A DNA stretch of 64,000 bases, from assembly GCA_029747015.1 (NCBI GenBank), contig JAKOGI010000443.1, forward strand, positions 330,501 through 394,500. Direction: 5' to 3'. Shown piece after piece: positions 62,881 through 64,000 of this stretch. Position 1 is the first letter of the stretch. Each line of letters starts with the position of its first letter. This DNA comes from Carnegiea gigantea (lineage: Eukaryota; Streptophyta; Magnoliopsida; Caryophyllales; Cactaceae). The notes beneath the pieces are model-generated. The model saw only the letters and a program-made list of their open reading frames with translations. It did no database searches and was not told the origin of the DNA. Both the position numbers and the translations under genes were made by a program.

Positions 62881-63650
62881 TTGAGTATAGCATCAAGGTT
62901 TTGGGCAAGAGAGAGATAAGGACTTAAGGGTTCGAAGGAGAAGGAGTGAGAAGGAGTTGAGGTTAAGTGGTAAGCAGTTAAAGCCAGGGAATGCCCTCTT
63001 TATGGGGTCAAGGTGAGAGAAAAAGCGAGAGAGAGGTGTCTACCTTTGGTAGGTGTAGAATATTCAGAGATAGGATCAAGGGCGATTTTTGAGAAAAGGC
63101 ATCATTGCCTTTCATAAACAGGAGAGAGAAACTACCTACAATGAGTTAGAAGGATACCAAAATTTTGATTTTGAAAAGATTTTAAAAACCATAGTTTTCA
63201 AACTATCGTAGTCGTTGAGGCATTTAATTGGTATGAATCCCCAACCATAAGCTACTTGTCATAATTGATATGCGTGATATAAATCCAAAGTCCTAGAACA
63301 CTAATTCGATATGGACATTGAGATATTGTCACACTGTCTAGTCCAATATCATTAGGTTTTACCTACAACACTTTCTCATATTGAACTTTGAGCGACTCTC
63401 CCACTCAATTCATGTATCCATCTTCAACATGCCATCTTCACTTCGAACAAAGTTGAGCTGATCTTTACCAAGGCCATCTTCAACATGCCAAGTGCAAGTG
63501 TAAAGGAACAAATTCGACAATAATATTACCTTTCTCGGCATGATCTTATATGAAGTGGTGGCTGACTTTAATGTATTTGGTTCTTGAGTGTTAGGCTAGA
63601 TTTTTTATGATATTTACTATGCTCATATTCTGACATCAAATTAGGACTTT
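62881..63650 (-). other. Spacer between RNase H and post-pol ORF
   Basis: No recognisable frame. The 63420-63490 region has a short repeated phrase (CATCTTCAACATGCCA occurs twice about 60 bp apart). Confidence 0.4.
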
Positions 63651-64000
63651 TTAAAAATCAAAACCAATGTCCCATAGTTGTTGTGTGATCCAGACCAGTT
63701 GAGCACAACATGCTCCTGCTGCTATGTATTCAGCTTCAGCAGTTGATAAAGCTACTAAGCTTTGTTTCTTTGAGTGCCATGAGACTATTCCAAGGAGGCA
63801 ATATCCATTGGTGCTTTTTCTCTCAATGTTGTAGCCTGCATAATCTGTATCTGTGTATCCAATAAGATTGAAATCTCTATCTCTTGGACACCAAAAACCA
63901 ATGTACTTAGCTTTTACAAGATATCTGAATATTCTTTTCACATATGTTTGATATAATTCTTTAGAGGCACTTTAGAACCGAGCACATAGGCATACACTGG
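63651..64000 (-). pseudogene. Ty1/copia RNase H, partial at window edge
   Basis: The frame MKRIFRYLVKAKYIGFW (63941) continues upstream off the ATG, with a CARF...VKRIFRYL block reaching the window edge after stops. GYTDTDYAGYNIERKSTNGY carries the catalytic Asp. IVSWHSKKQSLVALSTAEAEY carries the second acidic site, and AAGACCAQLVWI is typical of Sirevirus/Tork-type copia elements. The enzyme degrades the RNA strand. The rest of pol is outside the window to the right. Confidence 0.85.

Overview
The window is a repeat-packed stretch of a land-plant nuclear genome, almost certainly an angiosperm and probably a eudicot. It is AT-rich and made of transposons nested inside one another: an endogenous caulimovirid, Ty3/gypsy-type and Ty1/copia LTR elements, CACTA (En/Spm) DNA transposons and a tRNA-derived SINE. 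I find no ordinary host gene, rRNA, tRNA or CRISPR array. Nearly every coding stretch is a broken transposon or viral gene. The best-preserved reading frame is the gag-protease frame near 11.4-13.5 kb.

Layout. (1) 1-2739 and 18781-20472 (minus strand) are two halves of one endogenous pararetrovirus, with a tRNA-Met primer site at the right and RNase H at the left. They are split inside the coat-protein zinc knuckle by a 16 kb insertion flanked by the 5-bp duplication TCCGC. (2) That insertion (2740-18780) is a tandem, chimeric, largely non-coding LTR element of LARD type: LTR, 3.5 kb non-coding interior, truncated LTR, a second gag-protease element (9509-14330), a second part-interior, LTR. 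Seven codons of a chromovirus-like pol terminus survive before each polypurine tract. (3) 21405-28919 is a degenerate Ty1/copia element whose integrase is interrupted by a 2.66 kb solo LTR (23539-26195). (4) 28920-31762 is mostly featureless AT-rich DNA with a probable old LTR fragment. (5) From about 31763 to at least 57300 lies a CACTA transposon (CACTA I, plus strand: tnp2, then a Ptta-like gene). It carries a SINE near its left end, a second opposite-strand CACTA (CACTA II, about 36733-50372) inside the DUF4216 part of tnp2, and a copia element with 105-bp LTRs (51671-56878) inside the Ptta-like gene. (6) 57300-61100 is largely unassigned, with trinucleotide repeats. (7) 61487-64000 (minus) is the 3' part of another copia element with RNase H followed by an extra envelope-position ORF, resembling Sireviruses; it continues past the window edge.

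The genes do not form a pathway. What the window records is an order of events: virus integration, then LARD insertion and rearrangement with a second, more recently duplicated gag-protease element; and separately CACTA I, then the SINE, CACTA II and a copia element landing in it. The least expected structure is an array of short hairpins, some with paired (compensatory) base changes, in both the LTRs and the interior of the non-coding element. Next are the two template-switch-like junctions in its middle LTR and the preserved empty site of the gag-protease element.
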